Shown piece after piece: positions 44,449-52,885 of a DNA stretch of 64,000 nt; within the stretch, counting starts at the first letter, position 1, and each line of letters opens with the position of its first letter. The position numbers were made by a program, and so were the translations under genes. The notes below the pieces were generated by a model, which worked only from the letters and a program-made list of their open reading frames with translations, did no database searches and was not told where the DNA came from. This DNA is from Cohnella herbarum. GTDB taxonomy: Bacteria; Bacillota; Bacilli; Paenibacillales; Paenibacillaceae. The DNA lies in the NCBI RefSeq assembly GCF_012849095.1, contig NZ_CP051680.1, positions 1,240,001 through 1,304,000 on the forward strand, read 5' to 3'.

Positions 44449-44724
44449 ATGAACGGTCCTGTATACGTCGTGACGTGGATGATTATGTTGTTGTTACCCT
44501 TGATTGCCGCATGGAAAAGAAAATGGTGGCCATTCTTGATCTATGCGATCGGGATCGTAGTGCTTCTTAACGCGGTGTTGCGGAATACGGGGGAATGGGA
44601 TGACCTCGGAGACTTCGCGACGTTAATCGTTATCGTTTTTCCAATCTACATCGCAGGTACGATCCTGTGGATCCTTCTTAGTTACTGGGATCGACGAAAA
44701 CTTAAGAAAAACCAAAACAGATAA
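44449..44724 (+). CDS. Small three-helix membrane protein
   Basis: The 91-residue protein has three hydrophobic segments (VYVVTWMIMLLLPLIAAW, FLIYAIGIVVLLNAVL, LIVIVFPIYIAGTILWILL) and a basic tail RRKLKKNQNR. I recognise no family. The start ATG 44449 follows GGGCGGAG; an in-frame ATG at 44377 lacks such a site. It lies between xerS and the dif-like sites B and C. A -10-like TACAAT occurs near 44399. Confidence 0.7.
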   Translation: MNGPVYVVTWMIMLLLPLIAAWKRKWWPFLIYAIGIVVLLNAVLRNTGEWDDLGDFATLIVIVFPIYIAGTILWILLSYWDRRKLKKNQNR

Positions 44725-44750
44725 TGTTCATAATAAAAATTATGTTAACC
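44723..44750 (+). other. dif-like Xer recombination site B
   Basis: Left arm AATGTTCATAA, centre TAAAAA, right arm TTATGTTAACC. The right arm resembles the E. coli XerD arm TTATGTTAAAT. It overlaps the stop codon of the small membrane protein gene and is followed after one base by site C. Confidence 0.5.
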
Positions 44751-44751
44751 A

Positions 44752-44779
44752 ATAGATCATAACTTATGTTATGTAAACC
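44752..44779 (+). other. dif-like Xer recombination site C
   Basis: Left arm ATAGATCATAA, centre CTTATG, right arm TTATGTAAACC. It shares GATCATAA and TTATGTAAAC with site A, in the same orientation, 1.77 kb away. Recombination between A and C would excise xerS and the small membrane gene. Confidence 0.55.
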
Positions 44780-44795
44780 AACTGGAGACGACGAC

Positions 44796-45923
44796 ATGAT
44801 TAATGCCATTAATGATATGAATACCAACACTACAACGATAGAACGCGAAGCAGAACAATTTATTCGTTTGTTCCATGAAGAGACGGGGCGCAGCTCGGAA
44901 GATTGCGAGATCAGACTGACAGAAGTCGCGCGTTCGCTCAGAGAAACCGGAACATACCGCCATACGATCGAAGAAATTACCTATGGAGCACGATTGGCTT
45001 GGCGCAACAACAGCCGTTGTATCGGCAGATTGTTCTGGGAATCCTTAGAGGTGATCGACGAGAGAGGCGCGACTACGGAGGAAGCCGTAGCGGATGCCTT
45101 GTTAAGACATATAGCTTACGCCACGAACAACGGCCGAATAAAGCCGACTCTTACGGTATTCTCTCCCGAGCAAGCGCATGGCGAAAGCATTCGGATATGG
45201 AACCACCAGCTTATCCGATACGCGGGTTACAACACTCCGAGCGGCATCGTCGGAGATCCCGCTTCCATTGCTTTTACGAATGAAGCTTTGCGGCTCGGTT
45301 GGCGAGGACAAGGAACGAAATACGATATTTTGCCGCTTGTCGTGCAGATCAATGAGCGTGAGCCCCGTTGGTTCCCGATACCGGAAGCTTATATTAAAGA
45401 AGTTGAAATCGTGCATCCCGAGATCGCCAATTTCGTGGAATTGAACTTAAAGTGGTACGCCGTTCCGATTCTATCGGACCAAGTGCTGGATATCGGCGGT
45501 CTTCGTTATACGGCTGCGCCGTTTAACGGTTGGTACATGGGAACGGAGATCGGGGCGCGCAACTTGTCGGACGCCGATCGTTACGATGAACTGCCGGCTA
45601 TCGCCGATAAGCTCGGATTGGACCGGAGCACGAACACTACCTTGTGGAAAGACCGAGCGCTTCTTGAATTGAACGCGGCCGTCATTCACTCCTATAAGTC
45701 GAACGGAGTAAGTATCGTCGATCACCATACGGCCGCGGAGCAGTTCATGAGGTTCATGAAGCGCGAAGAAGAGAATGGCCGTAGCGTAAATGCGCGTTGG
45801 TCATGGCTAATTCCGCCGATGTCTCCGGCAGCGACTCCGATCTGGAATCGGGGCGAATTAAAGGAGAGAGAAGTTAAACCCGATTTTGTAGCCCGGCAAT
45901 GCCCGTATCATAATCAACAGTAG
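44796..45923 (+). CDS. nos: Bacterial nitric oxide synthase, oxygenase domain
   Basis: The 375-residue haem enzyme makes NO from L-arginine using external reductases, since no flavin domain is attached, as in B. subtilis. C75 in AWRNNSRCIGRLFW is the haem thiolate ligand and E251 in GWYMGTEIGARNL binds the substrate guanidinium. NWYAVP-like NLKWYAVP and the final MSPAATPIWNR are also conserved. In Bacillales NO protects against oxidative stress and some antibiotics. The start ATG 44796 lies behind CTGGAG; an ATG at 44766 falls in dif-like site C. A thiamine-binding-family gene follows by 21 bases. Confidence 0.95.
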   Translation: MINAINDMNTNTTTIEREAEQFIRLFHEETGRSSEDCEIRLTEVARSLRETGTYRHTIEEITYGARLAWRNNSRCIGRLFWESLEVIDERGATTEEAVADALLRHIAYATNNGRIKPTLTVFSPEQAHGESIRIWNHQLIRYAGYNTPSGIVGDPASIAFTNEALRLGWRGQGTKYDILPLVVQINEREPRWFPIPEAYIKEVEIVHPEIANFVELNLKWYAVPILSDQVLDIGGLRYTAAPFNGWYMGTEIGARNLSDADRYDELPAIADKLGLDRSTNTTLWKDRALLELNAAVIHSYKSNGVSIVDHHTAAEQFMRFMKREEENGRSVNARWSWLIPPMSPAATPIWNRGELKEREVKPDFVARQCPYHNQQ

Positions 45924-45944
45924 AGCGATAAAGGAGATTTAATC

Positions 45945-46256
45945 ATGGCCATCGTGCAAGTGACGATCGTTCCTTTAGGAACAGGTACTCCAAGCGTCAG
46001 CGATTACGTTGCTGCCGTACACCAGGTGTTAGAGCAAAATAGCGAAAGGGTCAAATTTCAATTAACGCCGATGAGCACGATTATCGAGGGAGACTTGGAG
46101 GATTTATTAAGCGTAGTTAGACGAATGCATGAAGTTCCGTTCGAGAATGGCGCTATGAGAGTATCCACTTCGATTACGATCGACGATCGCAGGGACAAGC
46201 ATGGGACGATGGAGCAAAAGCTGCAATCGGTGGAGCAAAAGCTCAAAGACCGTTGA
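45945..46256 (+). CDS. MTH1187/YkoF-type thiamine-binding family protein (YqgV-like)
   Basis: The 103-residue ferredoxin-like protein has opening strand AIVQVTIVPLGTGTPSVSDYV, middle STIIEGDLEDLLSVVRRMHE and closing RVSTSITIDDRRDK, typical of the DUF77/MTH1187 family, some of which bind thiamine. A C-terminal helix (MEQKLQSVEQKL) is added. The start ATG 45945 lies behind AAAGGAGA. It is likely in one transcript with nos; a functional link is not evident. Confidence 0.88.
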   Translation: MAIVQVTIVPLGTGTPSVSDYVAAVHQVLEQNSERVKFQLTPMSTIIEGDLEDLLSVVRRMHEVPFENGAMRVSTSITIDDRRDKHGTMEQKLQSVEQKLKDR

Positions 46257-46257
46257 T

Positions 46258-46293
46258 CCGCGTAATCGCCAATGTAGTTTGCCGACTACGCGG
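46258..46293. terminator. Possible bidirectional terminator stem
   Basis: CCGCGTA (46258-46264) pairs with TACGCGG (46287-46293) between convergent genes; there is no long T run. Confidence 0.4.
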
Positions 46294-46846
46294 TTAGGAC
46301 ACGTTGTCTTTCATTGTGAAATTGATTAAAATATCCCGAAACCGTGCCTCGGTAGATTTCATTCGATGATAACGTGTTCGCGAAGTCTTCCGGGGTCACG
46401 AAATGCGCCGGTTTATTCAACGGGCGAAAGCTGCTTTGCTCTAAGACCGAAGCGACGAAGTGCGAACAGAAATACGCATCCTGGCGCGGTATTCTTTTGT
46501 TGATCAGAACGCCTATCAATCCCAGCAGATGATACTTATACCGCTCCCGATTTTTCCTCATCTCGGTTACGAATTGATACATCCTCTCGTAGTTATGGGA
46601 TCCAACCTTGCAACGATATACTGCACAGTGCGCTTGATGTAAGAAAGGCGCTTGGAAATTCTCTTGTATGAAGCCGCTCAAGAACGGATTGTTGACCTTC
46701 TTTCTTCCGAAGCTATATACTTCCTTTAAATCTTGGTCGAACGAAAGGGAGGCATGGTTCAGAGGAGCTTTAGTAAACCATTTGATCGTCTGACTGAACA
46801 GAGTTCCCGTACCGGTCAACACGATATAGATATCTTCTTCTTTCAT
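46286..46846 (-). CDS. Permuted papain-fold (YiiX/NlpC-P60-like) protein
   Basis: The 186-residue protein has the circularly permuted NlpC/P60 order. His precedes Cys: H31 in KAPLNHASLSFDQDL and C127 in QDAYFCSHFVASVLEQ. The C-terminal FVTPEDFANTL fits relatives that deal with lipid or peptide amide bonds. There is no signal peptide or membrane segment. The start is ATG 46846 behind AAGGAG; an ATG at 46888 lacks a site. It is divergent from the bce-type regulator gene, whose leader has a CCCGAC/GTCGGG hairpin at 46962-46977. Confidence 0.75.
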   Translation of the reverse strand: MKEEDIYIVLTGTGTLFSQTIKWFTKAPLNHASLSFDQDLKEVYSFGRKKVNNPFLSGFIQENFQAPFLHQAHCAVYRCKVGSHNYERMYQFVTEMRKNRERYKYHLLGLIGVLINKRIPRQDAYFCSHFVASVLEQSSFRPLNKPAHFVTPEDFANTLSSNEIYRGTVSGYFNQFHNERQRVLTA

Positions 46847-47011
46847 TGAAGGCAACTCCTTCTTGGCGAACAATGGATATAACCTCATGTTAATGCAATC
46901 GCGTTAGCCGGATAACGCACCAAAGTTGAGTTATTTCTCAAGACGATAGTCGAGAAGAAACCCCGACCTCCGTCGGGACTTGCTCCTACATAGGAAAGGA
47001 TGGTGACCGCA

Positions 47012-47713
47012 TTGCATCGCATCATGATCTGCGAGGATGATCCGAAGCTCTCGGATATTCTGAAGACGAACTTGGAGAAGTACGGTTACGATACGGGCGT
47101 CGTCGAAGATTTCGGCAACGTTCTTGAGTTTTTCAAGTCCTATGATCCGCATCTCGTCTTGATGGACGTCAATTTGCCTAAATTCGACGGGTTCTATTGG
47201 TGCAGGCAAATCCGCTCCGTCTCCATGTGTCAGATCTTATTTCTATCCGCGCGATCGGGAGAAATGGATCAAGTGATGGCGCTCGAATACGGCGGAGACG
47301 ATTACGTCACGAAGCCGTTCCACTTGGAAGTCGTAATGGCTAAGATCCGCAGTCAATTAAGACGCTCCTACGGCGAATACGCGACGAATACGGAGGAGCG
47401 GGTGGTCAAGCACTCCGGTCTGGTGCTCTATCCGGAACGATTGGAGTTAGAGCTTAACGGTAACCGCTCGACGTTAACGAAGAAAGAATCCGTCCTGCTC
47501 GAGATTCTCTTATCCGAAACCCCGCGCGTCGTCAGTCGGGAAGTTTTGTTGGAGAAACTATGGGACGATCAGGCTTTCGTTGACGAGAATACGTTAAACG
47601 TGAACATTACCCGCTTGCGGAAGAGGCTTCAGGAATTCGGCATCGAGGATGGATTGGATACCGTCAGGGGATCCGGCTACAGACTTTTGCCCGTATGGGA
47701 GAATAGGAAGTAA
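47012..47713 (+). CDS. bceR: BceR-type response regulator
   Basis: The 233-residue OmpR-family regulator has a receiver with CEDDP, phospho-acceptor D52 in HLVLMDVNLPKFDG and Lys in DDYVTKPFH, and a winged helix LTKKESVLLEILLSETPRVVSRE. It is followed by an intramembrane-sensing kinase, an ABC ATPase and a large FtsX-like permease, the gene order of bceRSAB. I prefer TTG 47012; ATG 47000 abuts the GGAAAGG site. The BceR name reflects the module and not a proven substrate. Confidence 0.85.
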   Translation: MHRIMICEDDPKLSDILKTNLEKYGYDTGVVEDFGNVLEFFKSYDPHLVLMDVNLPKFDGFYWCRQIRSVSMCQILFLSARSGEMDQVMALEYGGDDYVTKPFHLEVVMAKIRSQLRRSYGEYATNTEERVVKHSGLVLYPERLELELNGNRSTLTKKESVLLEILLSETPRVVSREVLLEKLWDDQAFVDENTLNVNITRLRKRLQEFGIEDGLDTVRGSGYRLLPVWENRK

Positions 47714-47716
47714 CCG

Positions 47717-48703
47717 ATGAAGCTGTTCTTGCGCGAGCATCTGCCGCTTGTCTTTCTACATATCATTCAATTGTTCATCATTCTCCTGATTTACTGGTTG
47801 GACGGTTATCGCAATCTGTTAACGGGTCTTTATTCGATCTTCCTTGGACTCGTATTGCTCTCCGGTTATTTGATGTACCGATACGCGACGCACAAATCGC
47901 TCTACGTTAAACTTTCCTCTCCTATGGAAACGTTAGACGAATCCATTCACGGAGGCGGTACGGCGCCGTTATCCGAAGCGGTCGACGTGCTGCTTCAAGC
48001 GCAATACGGACATTACCAACAGCAGCTCAAGCAAGCGGAGAAATCCCGCAACGATCATCTGGCGTTCATGAATCAGTGGGTGCATCAGATGAAAACTCCG
48101 TTATCGGTCATTCGGTTAATGATGGAGGAAGGGAACGATCCGCGGGCGGCAAGCATTTTAGAGGAAACGGACAGATTAGAGAAGGGGTTCGAAACGGTTC
48201 TGTACGCGGCAAGGCTAGAAACGTTCGAACGCGACTTCAAGGTCGAACCTGTCAACCTGCGTGCGCTGATCGAGAATGTCATACATGAGAACAAACGTTT
48301 GTTTATCGTCAGCAAGGTGTACCCCGATCTGAAAGTGGACCCCGGGCTTTCCGTCGAGAGCGATGCGAAATGGCTCGGTTTCATGATCGGTCAGCTCGTC
48401 ACGAACGCGATCAAATACTCGGCCGAATCCCATCAGAAAGTTTTTTTTACTTCGGCCGTTACGGGCTCTGAAGCCTACCTGGAAGTCCGCGACTACGGGA
48501 TCGGCATTCCGCTATCCGACCGCAAACGCATTTTTCAACCTTTCTATACGGGGGATAACGGTCGCCAATATCGGGAATCTACCGGAATGGGACTCTATTT
48601 CGCGCAAGAGATCGCCAACCGCCTTGGCCACGGAATAGAGCTTGAGTCGGAGGTAGGAGAGGGAACGTTAGTTCGCATTACCTTCAATTCATACCTTACA
48701 TAG
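47717..48703 (+). CDS. bceS: BceS-type intramembrane-sensing histidine kinase
   Basis: The 328-residue kinase has two membrane helices within the first 55 residues (FLHIIQLFIILLIYWL and LLTGLYSIFLGLVLLSGYLM), separated by only a few residues, so no extracellular sensor exists; such kinases read the state of the BceAB-type transporter. The HisKA box NQWVHQMKTPLSVIRLM has H123, and the HATPase has RDYGIGIP and STGMGLYFAQEIANRLG. It lies 3 bases after the regulator gene. Confidence 0.9.
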   Translation: MKLFLREHLPLVFLHIIQLFIILLIYWLDGYRNLLTGLYSIFLGLVLLSGYLMYRYATHKSLYVKLSSPMETLDESIHGGGTAPLSEAVDVLLQAQYGHYQQQLKQAEKSRNDHLAFMNQWVHQMKTPLSVIRLMMEEGNDPRAASILEETDRLEKGFETVLYAARLETFERDFKVEPVNLRALIENVIHENKRLFIVSKVYPDLKVDPGLSVESDAKWLGFMIGQLVTNAIKYSAESHQKVFFTSAVTGSEAYLEVRDYGIGIPLSDRKRIFQPFYTGDNGRQYRESTGMGLYFAQEIANRLGHGIELESEVGEGTLVRITFNSYLT

Positions 48704-48809
48704 CTGTAAGGGAGATGAAAGGCAAATCGATAGAGCGGTTTTATTCCATCCGTTACACTCGGTTTAGAAGCGGACTACGAGCTGCTTAACGCTAGAGGAG
48801 AGAACGTAA

Positions 48810-49579
48810 ATGGAGATGCTTAAAGTACATCAGTTAAACAAAATCTACGGCGGTAAGATTCCTTCCAGAGCCCTGACCGATATTAGCTTATCGATTGAAC
48901 AAGGTGAATTCGTCGGCATCATGGGTCCGTCCGGAAGCGGGAAAACGACGCTGCTGAACCTGGTGGCCGCGATCGATACGCCTACGACCGGCGAAGTTCT
49001 CATTAACGGCAGTAACCCCCACAAGCTTAAGAAAGCCGAGCTTGCCCGTTTTCGCCGCAAGGAACTCGGCTTCGTATTCCAGGATTTCAATCTGCTGAAC
49101 ACGTTAACGGTGGAAGAAAATATCGTCTTGCCCCTTACGTTAGAGGGCGAACGGGTCAAGGTTATGGAGGAGAAAGTCGCAGCGATCGCCAAGAAGCTGG
49201 GGATTGAAGCGATTCTGAAGAAACGGACTTACGAAATATCGGGGGACAAGCTCAGCGGACCGCAATCGCCAGGGCAATGATTCATTCGCCGAAATTTTTG
49301 TTTGCGGATGAGCCAACCGGAAACTTGGATTCCAAAGCCGCCAAGGACGTCATGGAGACGTTAAGCTCAATTAATCGCGATGAAGGAACGGCGATGATGC
49401 TAGTCACGCATGATGCGGTTGCGGCGAGCTATTGTCATCGGGTTATTTTCATCAAAGACGGGCAGTTATTTAATGAGGTTAATCGTGGGGAAAGCCGGCA
49501 AGCGTTCTTCCAGAAGATTATCGACGTATTGTCGCTGATGGGAGGCAACGCGCATGACCTTTCGACAATTCGCGTTTAA
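48810..49579 (+). pseudogene. bceA: BceA-type ABC transporter ATPase, interrupted by a one-base frameshift
   Basis: Codons from 48810 encode Walker A GPSGSGKTTLLNL and Q-loop FVFQDFNLLNTL. Just inside the signature the frame breaks: ATATC is followed by five G at 49241-49245 and the frame ends at 49280. With six G the reading becomes ISGGQAQRTAIARAMIHSP, which joins exactly to the second frame with Walker B FLFADEPTGNLDS and the H-loop LVTHD. All other motifs are intact and the neighbours are whole. The cause is either a homopolymer sequencing error or a recent inactivating mutation. It overlaps bceB by 26 bases. Confidence 0.88.
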
Positions 49580-51428
49580 CAACGTCCTGCGCAACAAGCG
49601 AACGTACGCCGCCTATTTTCTAAGCAGCGCCTTCTCCGTCATGGCTTTCTTCGTCTATGCCGTGTTCGCTTTTCATCCGGATATGGAAAACGGGAACGTC
49701 CACAACAACGTCTCGACGGCTATGCATTTCGCCGAAGGATTGATCTACGCTTTCTCGTTTTTCTTCGTGCTGTTTTCGATGAGCGCATTTCTGAAGACGA
49801 GAAAAAAAGAATTCGGTTTGATGGTTATGCTCGGAATGACCGATACGCAGCTGAGGGGAATGGTTTTCCTTGAAAATGTTTTAATCGGTTTATCGGCTAC
49901 GGTTACGGGCATCGGGCTCGGGCTTGTTATGGCCAAACTCATGCTGCTCTCGGCCGAAAACTTGCTTGGTCTGGACGAATCGTTGCCGTTCTATATGCCT
50001 TTGGAAGCCTTGGGGCTCACCTTTGCCGCATTCCTCGTCTTGTTCGTCGTCATTTCGATGTTTACCGTGATCATCCTTCGCGGCAACAAGCTGATCGACT
50101 TGATTAAAGGCAGCAACATGCCGAAGAAAGAGCCGAAAGCATCGAGGCTCCTGAGTTTGTTCGCAATCGTATTGCTTGGCGCCGGTTACGCGATGGCCTT
50201 AATCGCCAAGGGAATGGTCGTATTCATGGTGATGATTCCCGTCACGTTAATGGTGATCGTAGGAACCTATTTCTTATTCACGCAGCTTAGCGTGTACGTT
50301 ATCGGCAAGAGCCGCAACAACCGCTCGTTCTTCTGGCGCAAAACGAATATGCTGTTCGTGTCCGATCTGGCCTATCGCATGAAGGATAATGCTAGAACGT
50401 TCTTCATGGTGTCGATCCTATCTACCGTTGCATTCTCGGCTATCGGTTCGCTGGTCGGCTTCAAGACGATGGTCACGAACACCTTCGCATCGGAACAACC
50501 GTTCGCGTTCGAATATACGGCATCCGGATCGACTAAAGATCAAGCGCAGAATGCTGTAAGCGAGATTGAGAAAGCGCTGAATGAAGCGGGTTACGATTAC
50601 AAGCTGCTGCAAGCTTCGATGTCTACTCAGTCGTTAGCCAATGCGAAGGGCAGCGTATATGCAGTCAAAGCGGCCGAATTCAACGCCATTGCGACTGCGG
50701 CTGGCGAGAAACCGGTCGACTTAAAGGGCGACGAGACGGTCATGGTGTATTATGATAATCCTTCGAAAGACGAACTTCTTACGAAGATGACCGTCGTGCT
50801 CGAGAATGGGCAAGAACTGGTGCCCGTCAGCATTCAACCTTCCGTCACTTATCCGATTTCGGAAAATTACTACGTCTTATCGGATGAGAGATTCGAACGA
50901 CTGAAGCACGAGAACATGGACACGTTCTATGCGTTCGACGTCGCAGAGTGGAAAAAAACGAAAAATATCGGCAAGATGCTGGAGGAGAAGTTCTCGGGAA
51001 GCAGCGACCGGTTTATATCCGCCGCCTATGAATTGGCCCAGATCAACCAAGTGTTCGGAATCATCCTCTTCATCGGTTTGTTTATCGGCGCGGTATTCTT
51101 CGTTGCTTCCGGCAGCTTCCTGTACTTCCGGTTATACGCCGATATGCCGGATGACAAGGCGAAATTCAAAGCGATTACGAAGTTAGGATTGACCGATCGG
51201 GAATTATCCTCCATTCTGACAAAACAACTGCTGATTTTATTCTTCGTACCGATCGGCGTCGCTTTCGTTCACGGCGCGGTTGCCCTGACCTCCATGCAAC
51301 GGATGTTCGAGTATTCGCTGATCAAGGAATCGTTTCTCGTATTGGGAACATTCGTTCTCATTCAAGCGATTTACTTCCTTTTGATCAGATCCCGCTATAT
51401 TAAGCAAGTATCTTCATTTTCAAGGTGA
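49554..51428 (+). CDS. bceB: BceB-type ABC transporter permease
   Basis: The 624-residue permease has ten membrane helices, with FtsX-type domains around residues 60-190 and 500-620, and a ~215-residue extracellular domain between helices 7 and 8 (from FASEQPFAFEYTAS to KMLEEKFSGSSDRF), the hallmark of peptide-antibiotic sensing and detoxification permeases such as BceB. With BceA it frees lipid II-cycle intermediates from bacitracin-like peptides. The specific peptide cannot be inferred. Confidence 0.9.
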   Translation: MTFRQFAFNNVLRNKRTYAAYFLSSAFSVMAFFVYAVFAFHPDMENGNVHNNVSTAMHFAEGLIYAFSFFFVLFSMSAFLKTRKKEFGLMVMLGMTDTQLRGMVFLENVLIGLSATVTGIGLGLVMAKLMLLSAENLLGLDESLPFYMPLEALGLTFAAFLVLFVVISMFTVIILRGNKLIDLIKGSNMPKKEPKASRLLSLFAIVLLGAGYAMALIAKGMVVFMVMIPVTLMVIVGTYFLFTQLSVYVIGKSRNNRSFFWRKTNMLFVSDLAYRMKDNARTFFMVSILSTVAFSAIGSLVGFKTMVTNTFASEQPFAFEYTASGSTKDQAQNAVSEIEKALNEAGYDYKLLQASMSTQSLANAKGSVYAVKAAEFNAIATAAGEKPVDLKGDETVMVYYDNPSKDELLTKMTVVLENGQELVPVSIQPSVTYPISENYYVLSDERFERLKHENMDTFYAFDVAEWKKTKNIGKMLEEKFSGSSDRFISAAYELAQINQVFGIILFIGLFIGAVFFVASGSFLYFRLYADMPDDKAKFKAITKLGLTDRELSSILTKQLLILFFVPIGVAFVHGAVALTSMQRMFEYSLIKESFLVLGTFVLIQAIYFLLIRSRYIKQVSSFSR

Positions 51429-51459
51429 ACATCACGCAAGGCGATGGAGGGGAATGTAG

Positions 51460-52776
51460 TTGCAAATCAAGATAGGCATTATCGGAACGCAGACGGTCGT
51501 GGACAAAACGCTTTCGGTCCTTAAATCATTTCCGACGTTCTTGCCCGTTGTCCGCATTGTGGAGCATGAGAAGTCGACGCCGCTCGTTGCCGAGCAACTG
51601 AGCTCCGAGGTTGAAGTCATCCTTCTGTCCGGGCCTTTGCCCCATCGAAGCGTAAAAGAGAAGCTGCCGCATTCGATGCCCGTACACTACATTCCGCTTA
51701 CGGGCGCAGGGTTATACAAAGCGTTATTCCGTGCCATGCAATTGGGAAAGCTTGAAGGCGGAATATCCGTGGATACGCTCACGAAAGCGATGGTCATAAG
51801 AACGTTGAAGGACTTAGGATTGGAAAATACGCGGGTCATTGTCCATGATGGACCTGCGTATTCTTCTCCCGAGAAGCTCGTCTCGTTTCATAAGCAACAG
51901 ATGGATGCCGGGAACTGCACCATCGCCTTGACCGGATCGGAGGATGTCGCCGATCGGTTAAACGACATGCAAGCGCCGAACGAATGGTTGGTGCCGTCCG
52001 AACAAGACATCATCGTAACGCTGGAACGAGCGTTGCTATCCACGGAGTCTCGCAGGGGGAAAGAATCGCAGATCGTCGTCGGGATGATTAACGTGGACGA
52101 CTTCGGCAAGCTGGTCATGCAGCGAGGGAGCGAACATGAGATTCAGAAGCTGAAGCTGGACATTCACCGAATGGTGCTAGGGTACGTCGAGTCTCTGGAC
52201 GGATATTTAACGTCGCTAGGCGGAGACGAGTACCTGTTCTTTACGACAAGGGGGATTTTCGAAAGGGAAACCGGCGGTTACAAGACGATTCCCCTAGCTA
52301 AGGATGCGAATAAATCTTACGGATTATCTCTAAGCTTGGGTATCGGGTTCGGTACTTCCGCGAACGAAGCGGGCACGAACGCTAGAAACGCGCTACGCAA
52401 AGCCAAGGAAGCGGGAGGGAACAGCTGCTTTATCGTACGGGAAGATTCGACGTTAATCGGCCCGCTCGAGATGGCGGACCCGGTGCAATCGATCTTATCC
52501 CCGACGGATGCGGAGCTGATCAAGAAGGCGGAGGATGCCGGAATGACTAGCGCTTATTTAAGCAAGCTGCTCACTCACATGGCCAAGTTCAGTAAATACG
52601 AGTATAAGGTGCATGATCTTGCTTCGATGCTGAACATCACCGTAAGAAGCGCCCATCGTCTGTTACTGTTGTGGACCGACAACGGATTAGTCGAGATCGC
52701 CGGAATAGAGAAAGTTCCGAAGGGGCGACCGCGGCAAATTTATCGTTTCTCCTTCCTGATGGATAAGTCTCTATAA
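51460..52776 (+). CDS. Uncharacterised one-component regulator: GGDEF/cyclase-like domain plus winged helix
   Basis: The 438-residue protein opens with ~190 residues that look like a Rossmann-type sensor (IKIGIIGTQTVVDKTL). Residues ~205-340 resemble a nucleotidyl-cyclase palm as in GGDEF or GTP cyclohydrolase III proteins: metal-site VGMINVDDFGKLV, then DGYLTSLGGDEYLFFTTR, then SLSLGIGFGTSANEAGTNA and ALRKAKEAGG. The last ~80 residues form a winged helix (VHDLASMLNITVRSAHRLLL, LVEIAGIEKVPKGRPRQI). The metal Asp residues and GGDE are kept, so nucleotide binding or catalysis is possible. The TTG 51460 start follows GGAGGGG. It precedes the serine-dehydratase operon, whose promoter has a 12-bp inverted repeat. 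Confidence 0.75.
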   Translation: MQIKIGIIGTQTVVDKTLSVLKSFPTFLPVVRIVEHEKSTPLVAEQLSSEVEVILLSGPLPHRSVKEKLPHSMPVHYIPLTGAGLYKALFRAMQLGKLEGGISVDTLTKAMVIRTLKDLGLENTRVIVHDGPAYSSPEKLVSFHKQQMDAGNCTIALTGSEDVADRLNDMQAPNEWLVPSEQDIIVTLERALLSTESRRGKESQIVVGMINVDDFGKLVMQRGSEHEIQKLKLDIHRMVLGYVESLDGYLTSLGGDEYLFFTTRGIFERETGGYKTIPLAKDANKSYGLSLSLGIGFGTSANEAGTNARNALRKAKEAGGNSCFIVREDSTLIGPLEMADPVQSILSPTDAELIKKAEDAGMTSAYLSKLLTHMAKFSKYEYKVHDLASMLNITVRSAHRLLLLWTDNGLVEIAGIEKVPKGRPRQIYRFSFLMDKSL

Positions 52777-52800
52777 AACGTCCCCGAGCTTTTCCTTGGC

Positions 52801-52835
52801 TATATAAAGACAACATAAAGACCTGTCTTTATATA
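52801..52835 (+). promoter_or_regulatory. Inverted-repeat operator in the promoter of the epimerase-serine dehydratase operon
   Basis: TATATAAAGACA (52801-52812) and TGTCTTTATATA (52824-52835) are perfect 12-bp inverted repeats. The 11-base spacer contains a third ATAAAGAC half-site (52815-52822). It lies 51 bases upstream of the epimerase start and just after the regulator gene. Confidence 0.7.
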
Positions 52836-52885
52836 AAACTTAGTCGTATCATAGGGCTATGAACGATCTATAGGGGGAATGAACG

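Noticed and set aside
42985..44779. NsrR, PerR or FNR boxes in place of dif-like sites
   Set aside because: Half-site sequence and spacing do not fit those consensus motifs, whereas the 11-6-11 layout and right arms fit dif. A regulator role is kept only as an alternative.
45924..45944. TPP riboswitch before the thiamine-binding-family gene
   Set aside because: The gap is 21 bases, too short for any riboswitch.
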